Shown one piece after another: positions 43,028 through 53,100 of a DNA stretch of 64,000 nt (its first letter is position 1; every line of letters starts with the position of its first letter). The DNA comes from an uncultured Collinsella sp. (GTDB lineage: Bacteria; Actinomycetota; Coriobacteriia; Coriobacteriales; Coriobacteriaceae), in NCBI GenBank assembly GCA_900540095.1, contig UQEO01000001.1, forward strand, positions 4,649 to 68,648, given 5' to 3'. Below the pieces are notes generated by a model that searched no databases, had not been told where the DNA came from, and saw nothing but the letters and a program-made list of their open reading frames with translations. The position numbers were made by a program, and so were the translations under genes.

Positions 43028-44182
43028 TTAGAAGCTGCCGCGCTTCAGGAAGTCGGGAAGCTCGAACTGATCGTTGCCGAAGTTAGGAAGCTCGGTGCCA
43101 CCGACGTTGCGGGTCGGAGCGGCCTGAGCCGGACTGGTGGCCGGAGCGGTGCGCTGCGGCTCAGCGGAGGCATCTGCCTTGCTCTGAGACTGCTGAGCAG
43201 CAAAGAGCTCGTCCTGACGGTTGACGTTGGAGTCGGAGAAGCCCGTAGCGATGACGGTGATACGCACCTGATCGCCCAGGGACTCGTCGACAACGGTACC
43301 GAAGATGATGTTGGCCTCGGGGTCGACGGCGTTGGCGACAACGTCGGCGGCGTCGCTGATCTCCTGGATGCCCAGGTCCTTGGAACCGGCGATGGAGAGC
43401 AGCACGCGTGTGGCACCATCGATGGAGCTCTCGAGCAGCGGGCTGGAGATGGCCTGCTGGGCAGCATCGACGGCACGGGTGTCCCCAGAAGAGGTACCGA
43501 TACCCATCATGGCGGTACCGGCCTGCTTCATGATGGTCTTAACATCGGCGAAGTCCAGGTTGATGATACCGGGGACGGTGATGAGGTCGGTGATGCCCTG
43601 GGTGCCCTGGGAAAGGACGCCATCGGCAATCGCGAAGGCCTCGAGCATGGTGGTCTTCTTCTCGGCGATGTCGAGCAGCTTATCGTTGGGGATGACGATC
43701 ATGGTGTCGACGCAATCGGAGAGGGTCTTAATGCCCTCCTCGGCGCTCTTCTTGCGCTTACGGCCCTCGAAGGTGAAGGGCTTGGTCACGACGGCGACAG
43801 TCAGCGCACCGACCTCGTTCATCGCGATATCGGCAACGATGGGAGCGGCGCCGGTACCGGTGCCACCGCCCTCGCCGCAGGTGATGAACACCATGTCGGC
43901 GCCAGCGAGCGCCTCGGCAATGTCGTCGCGGGACTCATCGGCAGCCTTGCGGCCAACCTCGGGGTTGGCGCCGGCGCCCAGGCCGCGGGTAAGGTCGGTG
44001 CCGATGTGCACCTTGATATCGGCATCAGAGATCGCGAGTGCCTGAGCATCGGTGTTGATGGCAACAAACTCGACGCCGCGGATGCCCTCTTCGATCATTC
44101 GATTGACCGCGTTGGTACCGCCGCCGCCGACGCCGACCACCTTAATGACGGCAAGGTAGTTGTTGATCTCTGTCTCGTGCAT
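43028..44182 (-). CDS. ftsZ: Cell division GTPase FtsZ
   Basis: The tubulin homologue that forms the Z-ring, 384 aa. [14 protein letters not shown] (17-30) is the nucleotide loop, [12 protein letters not shown] (103-114) the tubulin signature, and the T7-loop aspartates are in [11 protein letters not shown]. The variable linker (about 315-365) is Gln/Ala-rich and the C-terminal peptide ends [12 protein letters not shown], the SepF-binding tail. The ATG at 44182 follows GGAGG by six bases. It ends the dcw cluster; its own promoter is likely in the 199-bp gap after ftsQ. Confidence 0.97.
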   Translation of the reverse strand: MHETEINNYLAVIKVVGVGGGGTNAVNRMIEEGIRGVEFVAINTDAQALAISDADIKVHIGTDLTRGLGAGANPEVGRKAADESRDDIAEALAGADMVFITCGEGGGTGTGAAPIVADIAMNEVGALTVAVVTKPFTFEGRKRKKSAEEGIKTLSDCVDTMIVIPNDKLLDIAEKKTTMLEAFAIADGVLSQGTQGITDLITVPGIINLDFADVKTIMKQAGTAMMGIGTSSGDTRAVDAAQQAISSPLLESSIDGATRVLLSIAGSKDLGIQEISDAADVVANAVDPEANIIFGTVVDESLGDQVRITVIATGFSDSNVNRQDELFAAQQSQSKADASAEPQRTAPATSPAQAAPTRNVGGTELPNFGNDQFELPDFLKRGSF

Positions 44183-44303
44183 GTCGGTCCTCCGAACAAA
44201 GGTTATAGCCATAGCATGGGTCGACCCCTGCGCACATTAACCTTCAGGTTGAAAGTAAATGCAAAGGTAAACCGTATTATGTTTGCACATTATGAACGTA
44301 TCA

Positions 44304-44317
44304 GTCAAATAATTGAC
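44304..44317 (-). promoter_or_regulatory. 14-nt palindrome in the ftsZ upstream region
   Basis: GTCAA-ATAA-TTGAC is a perfect 5-bp inverted repeat. On the minus strand it falls in the spacer of a possible promoter, TTCACG-17 bp-TACGTT. It could be an operator, or chance. Confidence 0.35.
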
Positions 44318-44381
44318 CGTGAAAACCAAACAAACCAGATAAACGGCGTGGTATGGCCCCTCAACAAAGCATCAACCAGCG

Positions 44382-45638
44382 CTACGAGGTCGGAGCGTTC
44401 CTAAATGTATAGTTACCCGGAGAGCGCACATTGATATACGTTACGCCCTCTACCTGCGAAAGCAGCTTGGTGACTACGCGCTCCTTCTTGACGATATCGT
44501 TCGAATCGCCCAGCGACACCTCAATGCCGTTATTGAGGTTTGCCGAGATGGCTTCGACCGAAGGCGTGGAAATATCCTTGACTTGTCCCAAGAACTCGCT
44601 CGAAAAACCACGCACATAATCCAAGCCAGCCTTAACGGCCTTGGAGCTCACCGCCTGGCCGGAAACCGGAGCGACATCCGCGGAGACATCAGTCAACAAC
44701 ACCGCGCCATAGTGCTTAGCGAGCGCCAGCGCGGCATCAATGCCGGTCAGGGTATTTGAGCCCTGCCCCGTCGTGATGACGTTGCCCTGATCGTCCACTT
44801 CGACCGACGTCGACAGCGGGGCGATCCAGGTGTCATCATCCCCGATGGCCCAAGCAAGGTCATCGGAGCTGATATAGGCAATTGCAATGACCTTGCGCTC
44901 CATAGGCGTAATGATGAGCGTATGCGGGAACTGACGCTGGACATCTACGCCCGAGACCCACGGGTTCTGCTTGAGGTCCTCGGTAATCTGGTCGGGATCG
45001 ACGTTAAAAAGCGACGTTCCCTCGGGCAAATCGATCAGCTGGATAGCATCGTGCTTCGTCACATGCTCGCTGCCTTGAATCTGAATATCAGTGGCGGTAA
45101 ACAATCCAGAGTTGATCACCACGACGGCAACGACGACGAGCACGGCCAAGGCGGCCAGAACTCCGCCCACGATTTTGCCTTTGCCTGCAACGACAGAAGC
45201 GGCGTCTGATGTTTTATTTGCCATCGCCCCAAGTGAAGACAACGGGTTTACGCCTTTTTTACTCAAAGGCTTCTTGGCGGTAGCCGGCACCGATGTCAGC
45301 GAGCGCGGTTTCGATGCGCCCAGTGTGCGACCTGGACGCGCCGCTTTAGTTCCCGTCGAGGGCTTAGGAGTTGCCATGGGGCGGGCAGGCTTGGCGCCCA
45401 TAACAGGCTTTGAAGTCACCGAGGGACGCGAGGACTTTTTTGCAGCCGGACGATTACCGAGCTGCGAGCCGACGACCGGACGACTGGTCTGTCGAGCATG
45501 CCCGACAGGCTTAGAGTGCGCGACGGTATTGCGTTGAGGTTTGGCAGGCGCGCCGGAACGCCCTCCGGCGCGGCGGAAGGTGGGTTTCGATGCTCTAGAA
45601 GCCGAGGAATTTAACTTCCGGTCTGAGCTCGATGCCAT
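44382..45638 (-). CDS. ftsQ: Cell division protein FtsQ/DivIB with long basic N-terminal tail
   Basis: A 418-aa bitopic division protein. Residues 1-150 are a basic, Ser/Pro/Lys-rich cytoplasmic tail, the helix is about 160-180 (VGGVLAALAVLVVVAVVVI), then a POTRA domain (TATDIQIQGSEHVTKHDAI) and the FtsQ domain (NPWVSGVDVQRQFPHTLII). It forms the FtsQLB complex that activates FtsWI. Cytoplasmic tails in E. coli are about 25 residues, so this one is notably long. The start overlaps the end of murB by 44 bases, with GGGAGG three bases before the ATG. Confidence 0.88.
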   Translation of the reverse strand: MASSSDRKLNSSASRASKPTFRRAGGRSGAPAKPQRNTVAHSKPVGHARQTSRPVVGSQLGNRPAAKKSSRPSVTSKPVMGAKPARPMATPKPSTGTKAARPGRTLGASKPRSLTSVPATAKKPLSKKGVNPLSSLGAMANKTSDAASVVAGKGKIVGGVLAALAVLVVVAVVVINSGLFTATDIQIQGSEHVTKHDAIQLIDLPEGTSLFNVDPDQITEDLKQNPWVSGVDVQRQFPHTLIITPMERKVIAIAYISSDDLAWAIGDDDTWIAPLSTSVEVDDQGNVITTGQGSNTLTGIDAALALAKHYGAVLLTDVSADVAPVSGQAVSSKAVKAGLDYVRGFSSEFLGQVKDISTPSVEAISANLNNGIEVSLGDSNDIVKKERVVTKLLSQVEGVTYINVRSPGNYTFRNAPTS

Positions 45639-46506
45639 ACGCCTCCCTCACCTTTCCGTGCACATGTCTGATAACCGCGGCAACGTCATCGGCCGAGGCA
45701 GTTCCGTTATTAACGATAAAATTAGCGTGAACGGGCGAAACTTCCGCGCCGCCAATCGAAAAACCCTTTAATCCACAATCCTCGATAATCTTGCCCACAC
45801 TCGCATCGGGCGGGTTACGAAAGACCGACCCGCAGGATGCGCGACCCATGGGCTGCGTACGCTTGCGCCTCGTCAGGTACCGTTCCATGCGCTCGCGAAT
45901 GTCGGCCTTGGGCGCCGGTTTAAGCTTGAGCACGCACTCGAGGATGATCTCATTGCGGGGAAGGCTACATTCGCGGTAGCCCCAAGTGATCTCGGACCCC
46001 GCATAATGCTTGATACCGGATGCCGGGTCAAACGTTACGACATCCTCAACCAGCGAGCCAATCCACTCGGTCCGTGTGCCGGCATTCATAGATATCGCAC
46101 CGCCAACCGAGCCAGGGATGCCAACGGCAAACTCAAGGCCCGAGAGGCTACGCGACAGGGCATCGTTGACCAGGCGCGCAAACATCACGCCCGCACCGAC
46201 CGTCAGCGTACAACCGTCATCGGCAACAACCGTGCGCTGAAACTCACGTCCGAGCGAAATGACGGCGCCGCGATAACCGCCATCGGCAACCAGCAGATTG
46301 GAGCCCTTGCCGATGATGACCCACGGCACCTGCTCGCGATCGAGCACCGCCACGGCGCGGCGGAGGGCATGATAACTATGGCACGTCACAAAGAGGTCGG
46401 CCTTGCCGCCGATACGATAGCTCGTATGACGCGCAAGGCGCTCGTCCTCGATCACATCCGTGTCGATCATGCCCGAGAGCGCCATGACGGCGTTAAACAG
46501 ACCCAT
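45595..46506 (-). CDS. murB: UDP-N-acetylenolpyruvoylglucosamine reductase
   Basis: FAD enzyme that reduces the enolpyruvyl group to give UDP-MurNAc. 303 aa, type II MurB. HTSYRIGGKADLF starts the FAD domain, IIGKGSNLLVADGGY binds the flavin, GIPGSVGGAISMNAG is the phosphate loop, and GSVFRNPPD carries the proton-donor serine. It starts five bases after the murC stop. The second product of the murC-murB-ftsQ-ftsZ tail of the cluster. Confidence 0.95.
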   Translation of the reverse strand: MGLFNAVMALSGMIDTDVIEDERLARHTSYRIGGKADLFVTCHSYHALRRAVAVLDREQVPWVIIGKGSNLLVADGGYRGAVISLGREFQRTVVADDGCTLTVGAGVMFARLVNDALSRSLSGLEFAVGIPGSVGGAISMNAGTRTEWIGSLVEDVVTFDPASGIKHYAGSEITWGYRECSLPRNEIILECVLKLKPAPKADIRERMERYLTRRKRTQPMGRASCGSVFRNPPDASVGKIIEDCGLKGFSIGGAEVSPVHANFIVNNGTASADDVAAVIRHVHGKVREAYGIELRPEVKFLGF

Positions 46507-46511
46507 TAGAC

Positions 46512-47930
46512 TTAAGCGTCTTTCTTGGCAGTCAGATACTCGATGAACTCGGGACCGACGGTCGTAACGTCACCGGCACCCATAGTGAGCAGCAGGTCGC
46601 CCTCGCCCACCATTTGCTCGAGCTCCTGATTGAGCTCAAGACGGCTGGAGCAATACACGACCTCCTTGCCAGGATGCTTGGCGCGCACGGTATCGGCGAG
46701 CATCTTAGAGGTGACACCCGGAATGGGCATCTCGCCAGCCGAGAACACATCAATCAACAGCAGTTTATCGGCATTGGCAAATGCATCGGCAAAGTCGTCG
46801 CACAGGGCCTGCAGGCGCGAATAGCGGTGCGGCTGGAACACGACGTCGACGTGCTTGTAGCCCAGCGACGAAGCAGCAGCAAGCGTCGCCTTGATCTCGG
46901 TGGGGTGATGGCCGTAATCATCGACCACGGTGATGCCATCGATATCGCCCACGTGGGTAAAGCGACGGCGGACGCCCTCAAAGCTCGAGAGCGCCTTGGC
47001 GGCGGCGTCGATGTCAAGGCCCAGGACATGGGCGACGGTGAGCACCGCCGTGGCGTTGAGCATGTTGTGGCGACCGGGATTGCTCTTGATCTCCACAGCG
47101 TGCTCAGTGCCGTCCTCAAAGCGAACGATAAAGTCGCTCTGGATGCCCTTGACATCCGGGTGCATGCAGACGATGTCGTTGCTCTCGGCAAAGCCGTAGG
47201 AAAGCACGTGACGGCCCGTCGACTTGGCGAGCTCGACCAGATGCGGGTCCTCACCGCAGACGATGACGGTGCCGCCCTCGCCCACCAGGCTCATGAATTT
47301 GGCGAAAGTTGCCTCGATCTCCTCGATACCCGAGTAGTGATCGAGGTGGTCGGCCTCGACGTTGGTCACAATGACCACGTTGGGGTTCAGGAACAGGAAG
47401 GAGCTGTCGGACTCGTCGGCCTCGGCGACAAAGTAGTCGCCCGAGCCGTTCTTGCCGTTCGTGTCATAGCCCTCGACGATGCCGCCGATCAAGAAGCTCG
47501 GATCCAGGCCCATGCGGTCGAGCATGGTGGCGCACATCGAAGACGTGGTGGTCTTGCCATGCGTGCCGGCAACAGCGACGGTGGTGTAGCCGTGGCCCAA
47601 AGCAGAGAGCATCTTGGCACGGGGCCACACGGGAATACCAAGCTCGCGAGCGCGCACGAGTTCAGGGTTGGACTCCGGAATAGCGGTGGAGACAACAACC
47701 ACGTCGGGCTTGACCTCGTCGATCGTGGCGGCCTCATGGCCCACATGCACCTTCACACCAGCGCGGGTAAGCTGGCGGATATAACGTGACGTCTTAAGGT
47801 CGGAGCCGGTAACGGCATAACCACGCTCGTGCAGAACGAGGGCGATGCCGCTCATGCCGGCGCCGCCGATACCGATAAAGTGGGCGCTCTTAAACTCGGG
47901 CGCGGAGGTTGCAGTCTGGGAATCAGCCAT
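46512..47930 (-). CDS. murC: UDP-N-acetylmuramate-L-alanine ligase
   Basis: Adds the first residue, L-alanine, to UDP-MurNAc. 472 aa. HFIGIGGAGMSGIA (17-30) is the N-terminal Rossmann domain, AGTHGKTTTS (121-130) the ATP P-loop, VEADHLDHY the metal site and DDYGHHPTEI the C-terminal domain motif of MurC. The ATG at 47930 is 11 bases from AAGGAG, a long spacing; the frame is open nine codons further. It follows murG with a 97-bp gap. Confidence 0.95.
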   Translation of the reverse strand: MADSQTATSAPEFKSAHFIGIGGAGMSGIALVLHERGYAVTGSDLKTSRYIRQLTRAGVKVHVGHEAATIDEVKPDVVVVSTAIPESNPELVRARELGIPVWPRAKMLSALGHGYTTVAVAGTHGKTTTSSMCATMLDRMGLDPSFLIGGIVEGYDTNGKNGSGDYFVAEADESDSSFLFLNPNVVIVTNVEADHLDHYSGIEEIEATFAKFMSLVGEGGTVIVCGEDPHLVELAKSTGRHVLSYGFAESNDIVCMHPDVKGIQSDFIVRFEDGTEHAVEIKSNPGRHNMLNATAVLTVAHVLGLDIDAAAKALSSFEGVRRRFTHVGDIDGITVVDDYGHHPTEIKATLAAASSLGYKHVDVVFQPHRYSRLQALCDDFADAFANADKLLLIDVFSAGEMPIPGVTSKMLADTVRAKHPGKEVVYCSSRLELNQELEQMVGEGDLLLTMGAGDVTTVGPEFIEYLTAKKDA

Positions 47931-48027
47931 GTGCTCGTGTACTCCTTGCGTAAACACTGCCTGTAACCCGTTAACTGTACCGCACCTACCGCATCAGCGC
48001 GAGGGCGACCGACGATATCCCGTCTAA

Positions 48028-49143
48028 CTAACGCAAACCCTCTACCGCATCGGCCAGAAGAGCGGCGGCCCTATCCTGAGCCAGACCACGCGCCGCCTGA
48101 CGCATGGCGTCGCGCGCCGCCGCGTCATCGACCAGGTGCAGCAGCTCATCGGCAAAGGCAGAACCGTCGATATCGGCATCGGCGCAGAGCACGCCGGCCC
48201 CGGCGTCGACCAGATACCGGGCATTGGTGGTTTGGTGGTCGGCCGTCGCATGCGGATACGGCACGAGCACCGAGGGCACGGCGAGCGCCGCGATCTCGGC
48301 CACGCTCGATGCGCCCGAACGCGAGAGCACCAAATCGGCAGCAGCCAGCATATCGCCCATGTTGTCGATGTAAGGCTGGACGCGGTAACGCTTCGCCTCC
48401 TCAGGCGTCAGCGCCAAAGCACGCTCGGTCTCCTCAAAGCCGTCGGCACCCGTCGAATGCAACACATAGAGGTTCTTGCGCGAAAGCAGCTCGTTTTTGA
48501 GCGAAACCACACGCTCGTTGAGGTGCTGGGCGCCAAGTGAACCGCCAAAGACGAGCAGCAGCATAGCGTCCTCGGGAACGCCAAGTGCCTTACGGCCGCG
48601 AGCGCGATCGCCCTCGATCACCGAGCGACGTACGGGGTTGCCGGTCATGAGCACGTGGCCGGGGTCACCTTCGCGCTCAAAGACCGAGCGCGCTGCCGGC
48701 ACCGAGATGCACACGCGGGCGGCGTGGGAGTTCATCATCTTGTTGGCCAGGCCCGGAACAGAGTTCTGCTCATGCAGCAGATACGGGACGCCTGCGCCCT
48801 TGCACCACCCCAGCAGCGGAACCTCGACATAGGCACCGAAACCGATGGCGGCATCGGGCTTGCCGACCTTTGAGAAATGACTGGCGAGCGCACGCTTGGC
48901 CTTGTTGACACGCCACAGCGAAGTCAGCGCCGTCCAAGGACGGGAGCGGTCGAAGCCCGTGACCGTAATGGGCACAAAATCAAAACCAGCCTCGGGGACC
49001 AGACGACCCTCGAGCTTGCGCGACTGGCCCACGAACACAACGTGGTGGCCACGGTCACGCAGCTCTTCGGCCAAGGCGAGCGCGGGGTTGATGTGTCCTG
49101 CCGTGCCGCCGGCTGCAATAGCAACGGTCATCTTATCGGTCAT
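48028..49143 (-). CDS. murG: Lipid II synthase (GlcNAc transferase) MurG
   Basis: Transfers GlcNAc from UDP-GlcNAc to lipid I at the inner membrane face. 371 aa, GT-B fold. AAGGTAGHINPALA (10-23) is the first glycine loop, GFGAYVEVPL the second, GGSLGAQHLNE the third, and the UDP-GlcNAc-binding RSGASSVAEIAALAVPSVLV lies in the C-domain. The ATG at 49143 follows GAAGGGA by five bases and overlaps ftsW by 11 bases. Confidence 0.95.
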   Translation of the reverse strand: MTDKMTVAIAAGGTAGHINPALALAEELRDRGHHVVFVGQSRKLEGRLVPEAGFDFVPITVTGFDRSRPWTALTSLWRVNKAKRALASHFSKVGKPDAAIGFGAYVEVPLLGWCKGAGVPYLLHEQNSVPGLANKMMNSHAARVCISVPAARSVFEREGDPGHVLMTGNPVRRSVIEGDRARGRKALGVPEDAMLLLVFGGSLGAQHLNERVVSLKNELLSRKNLYVLHSTGADGFEETERALALTPEEAKRYRVQPYIDNMGDMLAAADLVLSRSGASSVAEIAALAVPSVLVPYPHATADHQTTNARYLVDAGAGVLCADADIDGSAFADELLHLVDDAAARDAMRQAARGLAQDRAAALLADAVEGLR

Positions 49144-50653
49144 GGTAGTCCCTTCGTACACGCGGTCCCTGGTCGTCGGTGCGCAGACGCGCCGACGGGT
49201 CCGAGTTCAAATCGATTCGATTATATCCGCCGCCCGCGTTGCGAGAGCTGGGACGCTGCGGACGACCTTGCGGAGCCGTTCGCGGGCGTGGACGAGCTGC
49301 CGGCTCGGATGCAGAACCATCCAGAACGGTAAAGCCGCTACGCGAAGGTCGTTCACCGCGCACATGAGCTACGCCGGCGGTACTCTCATCCATAACGGCA
49401 AAGCTCTCGCGGCGACGGTCGTACTCATCGCGACGGGCGCTCTCGTACGAAACGCGCAGGATCAATCCGGCAAGCATAAGCGACACAATAATCGACGAAC
49501 CGCCGTAGCTAATAAACGGCAACGGTTTGCCCGTCATGGGAAACACGTTGAGGATGCCCAACGCGTTAATCAAAAACTGCACCGCGAGAATGACCGCGGA
49601 GCCAGACGCCATGAGCGCGCCCCGACGATCGGTCGCCTGCTCGGCAATGCGAAACGCCGAGTAGATCAGCATCGCAAACACCAAGAAGAACAGCACGGTT
49701 CCGACAAAACCGACTTCCTCGCCAATGATGGCCAGGATGTAGTCGTTGTGCGCCTCGGGCAGATACGAGTACTTCATGGTTGAGTTGCCGATGCCACGGC
49801 CGAACAGACCGCCCGAGGCAAAGGCCATGATGGCAAGCGTGGCCTGATAGCCGTCACCATACTCGTCGGCCCAAGGGTTCAAGGCAACCTGAATACGCAC
49901 CATACGGTACGGCTCTGCGACAAGCGCAATCACGATCACGAGAATGCCGAAGATTAGCACGCCGATGATAAATCTGGGGTCGAGACCCGCAAACAACGCC
50001 ATGCACATGAGGGTCAACAGGATGATCAGGACAGTACCGAAATCGGGCTGGATAAAGATCAGAAAGAGTGAAATGCCCAGGTAGATGCCCATCTTGCGAA
50101 GGAATTCGTTGATGTTGCCACCGGGCGAAAAAAAGCGATCAAGCATGATGGCCGAATAAGCAATGGCAAATGGCTTTAAAAACTCGGAAGGCTGGAACTG
50201 AATGCCGGCGATGTTGAGCCAGCGCGTGGCGCCACGGCTGCCGCTGCCCACCAAGAACACCAGAAACAGTAGCCCTATCATGCCTATGAGGAAGATCCTG
50301 AGCACATCCTCCCCAAACCAGCTGTCCGGCAAAACGCGCACGATGGCAATCAGCGCCAGAACACCGACCACGGCAAACGCGGCCTGTCGACCCAGAAAAA
50401 ACGTCGCCGAGCCATTCTCGTGCAGCGCCTCGACCGAAGACGCCGAGTACACCATCAGCAGGCCAAAGCATACCAAGGTAAACAAGCAGGCCATGAATAT
50501 CAAACGGGGGCGCATGATGCGGGCGGGAACGCCGGCAATATAGCGTTCGCTAAACGACTGCCCGCCGCGGCTGGAACGCGGTGTGCTGCGCCGTGAGGAA
50601 GCACGGTCCGAGTCGGGCCTCCTCATACCTTGTCGGGGGCTCTCCTCTCTCAC
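49133..50653 (-). CDS. ftsW: Septal peptidoglycan polymerase FtsW
   Basis: SEDS-family glycosyltransferase of 506 aa with ten membrane helices between about residues 48 and 405. The conserved catalytic-loop sequence NPWADEYGDGYQ and IQFQPSEFLKPFAIAYSAIM are present, as is GKPLPFISYGGSS. An extended cytoplasmic C-terminal tail of about 100 residues is rich in Arg, Ser and Pro. The start is taken as GTG at 50653, five bases after AGGGG; ATG at 50626 is an alternative. It starts eight bases after the murD stop. Confidence 0.93.
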   Translation of the reverse strand: MREESPRQGMRRPDSDRASSRRSTPRSSRGGQSFSERYIAGVPARIMRPRLIFMACLFTLVCFGLLMVYSASSVEALHENGSATFFLGRQAAFAVVGVLALIAIVRVLPDSWFGEDVLRIFLIGMIGLLFLVFLVGSGSRGATRWLNIAGIQFQPSEFLKPFAIAYSAIMLDRFFSPGGNINEFLRKMGIYLGISLFLIFIQPDFGTVLIILLTLMCMALFAGLDPRFIIGVLIFGILVIVIALVAEPYRMVRIQVALNPWADEYGDGYQATLAIMAFASGGLFGRGIGNSTMKYSYLPEAHNDYILAIIGEEVGFVGTVLFFLVFAMLIYSAFRIAEQATDRRGALMASGSAVILAVQFLINALGILNVFPMTGKPLPFISYGGSSIIVSLMLAGLILRVSYESARRDEYDRRRESFAVMDESTAGVAHVRGERPSRSGFTVLDGSASEPAARPRPRTAPQGRPQRPSSRNAGGGYNRIDLNSDPSARLRTDDQGPRVRRDYHDR

Positions 50654-50661
50654 CGCAACCC

Positions 50662-52068
50662 CTATTCCATTTGTGATTTCGCTGCAGCGGCAAGCTGGGC
50701 CACGTAGTCCTTAAACACGCGGCCGCGCTCCTCATAGCCCGAGAACTCATCGAACGAAGAGCAGGCAGGAGAAAGTAAGATCACGTCACCACGGCTCGAC
50801 AGCGAACGGGCGACGTCCACGGCGTCGCGTAGGTCATCCGCCTGGGCGATATCCACATCGCCATCGACATCGGCCTCGTCCATAGCGGCGGTGAAGCGCT
50901 CGCGCGCATCGCCAAAGCAGACGACCGAGCGCACGTTGTCCATAACGACGCGCGCGAAGTCCGTGAGCGGCGTGCCCTTATCGTGGCCGCCGAGCAGCAA
51001 GATCACGTCGTCATCGGGAAATGCCGTCAGTGCCTTCTCGACCGCATCGGTGTTGGTCGCCTTGGAATCGTTGACGTAGCGCACGCCGTCAATCTCGCCA
51101 CACGGCTCCACGCGGTGCTCGAGCGGCTGGAACGAGGCAAGACCGCGGCAGACACCATCGACATCGGCACCGACCGCCAAGGCAGCCGTGGCGGCGCACA
51201 GGGCATTGATAACATTGTGATGGCCCGAGATCTTGAGCTCGGATGTAGCGATGAGCGGGGTCTCGACGCCCTTCAGGCGCACGACCATCTTGCCGTCGCG
51301 CACAAAGGCGGCATCCTCGCCCTCAGGCTCGTCAAAGGCAACCTTGCAGATGCGACGACCCGGCGTGTAGATGTACTCATCGAACTCGTGAATGCCGGCG
51401 TCTTCGACGTCGACAACCGCCAGATCGTCATCGACCATATTGTCAAACAGTTTGATCTTGGCAAGCGCGTAGTTCTTATGGCTCTTATGCCAGCCCAAGT
51501 GGTCGGGAGTGATGTTGAGCAGCACCGCCACGCGAGGGTGGAGCTCGGTAGTCGTAGCAATCTGATAGCTCGAGAGCTCAGCCACAAACCACTCGTTGTG
51601 GACTCGGCCGTCAATCTCGTTGACCGGCGGCTCGCCGATGTTGCCGACAGCAACGCTGGCCTCGCCGGCAGCCTTGAGCAGATAATCAGTCAGCGACGTG
51701 GTGGTCGTCTTGCCGTTGGTGCCCGTGATGGCAATCCAGTTATCGGGCGACAGGCGATAGGCAAACTCGGGCTCACCCATAATCTGGGCGGCATGCTCGC
51801 GCCCGGCCTTAAAGAAACCCGAGAACTCCGAGATGCCCGGGCACGTCACGCATACGTCATAGGCGCCCTCGACCTGTTCGGTCCCATAGACAAACGACGC
51901 GCCAGCAGCCTCGAGCGCACGCGTGGCGTCATTGGGCTCAGAGGTGCCGCCGCCATACACGGTAACGGCGCTTACGCGCTCGGGATGCGCCAGCGCCCAG
52001 CGGGCGACATCGAGACCGGATTTGCCCTGACCCAAAACGAGCAGGCTAAAGACATCAGCAAGAGGCAT
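50662..52068 (-). CDS. murD: UDP-N-acetylmuramoyl-L-alanine-D-glutamate ligase
   Basis: Adds D-glutamate to UDP-MurNAc-L-Ala. 468 aa. VLGQGKSGLDVARW is the N-domain loop, TGTNGKTTTTS (115-125) the ATP P-loop, LNITPDHLGWH the metal and carbamyl-lysine region, and VNDSKATNTDAVEKAL and LLLGGHDKGTPL are MurD-type C-domain blocks. It starts nine bases after mraY with a weak ribosome-binding site, suggesting coupling. Confidence 0.95.
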   Translation of the reverse strand: MPLADVFSLLVLGQGKSGLDVARWALAHPERVSAVTVYGGGTSEPNDATRALEAAGASFVYGTEQVEGAYDVCVTCPGISEFSGFFKAGREHAAQIMGEPEFAYRLSPDNWIAITGTNGKTTTTSLTDYLLKAAGEASVAVGNIGEPPVNEIDGRVHNEWFVAELSSYQIATTTELHPRVAVLLNITPDHLGWHKSHKNYALAKIKLFDNMVDDDLAVVDVEDAGIHEFDEYIYTPGRRICKVAFDEPEGEDAAFVRDGKMVVRLKGVETPLIATSELKISGHHNVINALCAATAALAVGADVDGVCRGLASFQPLEHRVEPCGEIDGVRYVNDSKATNTDAVEKALTAFPDDDVILLLGGHDKGTPLTDFARVVMDNVRSVVCFGDARERFTAAMDEADVDGDVDIAQADDLRDAVDVARSLSSRGDVILLSPACSSFDEFSGYEERGRVFKDYVAQLAAAAKSQME

Positions 52069-52077
52069 GAAAGACCA

Positions 52078-53097
52078 CTATCCCAACTGGAAGAACAGGG
52101 CAAGGCCAACGGCACCAAAGGCCGCAGCGATAATCCAAAAACGGATGACGACCTTGGTCTCGGCCCAGCCCTTCTTTTCGAAATGATGATGGATGGGCGC
52201 CATAAGGAAGACGCGCTTGTGCGTAAAGTGGAAGTAGACAACCTGAATCATGACCGACAGGGTCTCAACGATAAACAGGCCGCCGATGATGAGGGAGACG
52301 ACCTCGGTGTTGGTCATGATGGACGTGCAGGCAAACGCGGCGCCCAGGGCAAGCGAGCCGGTATCGCCCATAAAGATGCTCGCCGGATAGCAGTTGAACC
52401 ACAGAAAGCCCAAGCAGGCACCGGCACACGCGGTGCAGAAGATGGACAGGTTCACGTCTCCGTGCAAAAACGCCATGGCGGCCATGGCGAGCATGGCAAT
52501 CATGGAGGTGCCGCCAGCAAGACCGTCAAGGCCATCGGTCAGGTTCACGGCATTAGAAAGACCGGCGATCATCAGCCAGCAAAAGACAATGTAGAGCCAC
52601 GGGAACGAAAGGCCACAGATGGTGGTCGAAAGAACACCGAGGTCAATCGTCAGGCCGCCGGGAAAACGAATCTCGGGGGCGACGCCGCACCAGTTGACGG
52701 CAAGTACCGTAAAGGTGACACAGATAATGGTTAGGCCGATCATCTTGGCATGGGGCGTCAGACCGAGCGAGCGCCCATGCGTAACGGAGGTCAGGTCGTC
52801 GATCAGGCCCAGCACGCCGGTCGCCAGCGTGGCGAGCAGCACGAGCACGAGCTCGGTGGTGAGCTTGCCCATCAGCAGGCAGGTCAGCGAGATCGCGACG
52901 AGGATGACAACGCCACCCATGGTGGGCGTTCCCTGCTTAACCAAATGACGCTTGGGGCCGTCGGCACGAACCTGCTGGCCGATACCCTCGACCTTGAGTA
53001 GCTTGATCCACCACGGCATGAGCAGCAGCGCAATGGCGGCGGCGATGCCAAGCCCCAAAAAAGCCTGATACGTTGGATACGAGGGATTGCCGAACAT
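52078..53097 (-). CDS. mraY: Phospho-MurNAc-pentapeptide translocase MraY
   Basis: Transfers phospho-MurNAc-pentapeptide to undecaprenyl phosphate, making lipid I. 339 aa with ten helices. The catalytic aspartates lie in LGLIDDLTSV, NLTDGLDGLAGG and FMGDTGSLALG, and the HHHFEKKGWAETKVV motif is the family signature near the C-terminus. The start lies three bases after the murF stop. Confidence 0.96.
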   Translation of the reverse strand: MFGNPSYPTYQAFLGLGIAAAIALLLMPWWIKLLKVEGIGQQVRADGPKRHLVKQGTPTMGGVVILVAISLTCLLMGKLTTELVLVLLATLATGVLGLIDDLTSVTHGRSLGLTPHAKMIGLTIICVTFTVLAVNWCGVAPEIRFPGGLTIDLGVLSTTICGLSFPWLYIVFCWLMIAGLSNAVNLTDGLDGLAGGTSMIAMLAMAAMAFLHGDVNLSIFCTACAGACLGFLWFNCYPASIFMGDTGSLALGAAFACTSIMTNTEVVSLIIGGLFIVETLSVMIQVVYFHFTHKRVFLMAPIHHHFEKKGWAETKVVIRFWIIAAAFGAVGLALFFQLG

Positions 53098-53100
53098 GGG

